From Bacillota bacterium (GTDB lineage Bacteria > Bacillota > Clostridia > Lachnospirales > Lachnospiraceae), in NCBI GenBank assembly GCA_023398855.1, contig JAEWRS010000266.1, forward strand, positions 1 to 6,777: a stretch of DNA of 6,777 nt, read 5' to 3'. Below the pieces are notes generated by a model. The model ran no database searches, was not told where the DNA came from, and was given only the letters and a program-made list of their open reading frames with translations. Made by a program: the position numbers and the translations under genes. This document shows positions 6,398 through 6,777 of this stretch, one piece after another. Within the stretch, counting starts at the first letter, position 1, and every line of letters starts with the position of its first letter.

Positions 6398-6694
6398 TCC
6401 AATATACCTCCTTAATTCTTTCTAATTTCAACTGCGGTTCGTTACTACTGCATGTCTGAAAAATTATGTTACAGCAAAGTTATTCAACATTGGTTAACTT
6501 AACTGTACATGTGTATTATATATGAGCTTAAGTCGCATTAATATAATCAATTTCCTATTATAATGTCTGTAAAGCGATAAAACACGATGAAAATGTCGGG
6601 AATAGGCAGAAACAATCAAAAAAACACCAGAAAGCTTAACACATCAAATGGGCTAGCGTAAAGTTTTATTCGGATAATGGAAAATAAATAAAAA
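6398..6694. other. AT-rich intergenic region without a recognised gene
   Basis: No coding region is supportable on either strand. The minus strand carries the perfect acetyltransferase ribosome binding site AAGGAGGT (6406-6413). Upstream are perfect TATAAT-like hexamers on both strands (for example plus-strand 6559-6564), but none is paired with a -35 at good spacing, so I call no promoter. An 11-bp palindrome, GTTAACTTAAC (6493-6503), is present and may be chance in such AT-rich sequence. Part of the right side could belong to a mobile element that continues beyond the window. Confidence 0.6.
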
Positions 6695-6760
6695 GAGAAC
6701 ACCACTTTGTGATAAAGTATTTAGCGACAAACTAATACAAAACAAAGGATTGGTGTTCTC
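6695..6760. repeat. Perfect 10-bp inverted repeat with nested hairpins
   Basis: GAGAACACCA (6695-6704) and TGGTGTTCTC (6751-6760) are perfect inverted repeats separated by 46 bases. Inside are a second perfect hairpin, ACTTT-GTGAT-AAAGT (6704-6718), and a weak TTAG/CTAA pair. As plus-strand RNA this would form a folded leader ending two bases before an ATG. As minus-strand RNA the outer stem is followed by TTTTTATTTATTTT, resembling a terminator with a large loop. Such structures occur near insertion-sequence ends, where they reduce expression from outside transcripts. The assignment to a mobile element is inference. Confidence 0.6.
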
Positions 6761-6761
6761 T

Positions 6762-6777
6762 ATGATTAACAGTATAC
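6762..6777 (+). CDS. Start of an unidentified plus-strand gene cut by the window edge, possibly a transposase
   Basis: An ATG at 6762 opens a frame reading MINSI before the sequence ends. AAAGG lies at 6744-6748, which is about 13 bases from this ATG and rather far. In-frame TTG (6750) and GTG (6753) are alternatives, with GTG closer to the ribosome binding site. The frame sits directly behind the inverted repeat at 6695-6760 and runs opposite to every other gene here. Five codons cannot identify a family. The transposase idea rests only on the leader structure. Confidence 0.3.

Noticed and set aside
6493..6503. GTTAACTTAAC palindrome upstream of the acetyltransferase gene
   Set aside because: It is short and AT-rich and is not placed against a recognisable promoter. 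Chance is a sufficient explanation.
6505..6570. TATAAT hexamers on both strands as promoters for the acetyltransferase or the right-edge gene
   Set aside because: No -35 hexamer is found at 16-18 bases, and such hexamers are expected by chance in this AT-rich stretch.

Overview
The window looks like a chromosomal piece of a low-to-mid-GC Firmicute, most likely a clostridial Lachnospiraceae-type organism. The reasons are strong AGGAGG-type ribosome binding sites, phosphotransferase (PTS)-centred sugar metabolism, a LevR-type sigma-54 activator, and proteins that read like clostridial family members. The species assignment is inference. All well-supported genes are on the minus strand, so transcription runs right to left. 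Only a fragment at the far right points the other way.

Left part (1-3949): a sigma-54-controlled sugar-acid operon with its own activator. A 956-residue LevR-family enhancer-binding protein (1008-3878) carries an AAA+ domain with an intact GAFTGA motif and a series of PTS-type regulatory domains. Immediately downstream is a textbook sigma-54 promoter (948-963). It is followed by a KDPG/KDPGal-type aldolase (295-912) and, 12 bases later, a PTS EIIA of the galactitol/fructose type that runs off the left edge (1-282). The likely logic is that the PTS phosphorylation state tells the activator whether substrate is present. The activator then fires the -24/-12 promoter, and the operon imports a sugar or sugar acid and cleaves the resulting 2-keto-3-deoxy-6-phospho-acid. 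Aldolase residues favour the galactonate (DgoA-like) stereochemistry.

Middle part (3962-5547): a free-standing transcription unit for a GH1 6-phospho-beta-glucosidase. It has its own good sigma-A promoter (5519-5547), a pair of 8-bp direct repeats just upstream, and a strong intrinsic terminator (3962-4000). No transporter lies next to it.

Right part (5609-6777): a GNAT acetyltransferase (5747-6397) followed by terminator-like hairpins, then an AT-rich stretch without a gene. The last 80 bases contain a perfect 10-bp inverted repeat. Its right arm abuts a plus-strand ATG that opens a reading frame leaving the window after five codons. The arrangement resembles the end of an insertion sequence or a structured mRNA leader, but too little is present to identify it.
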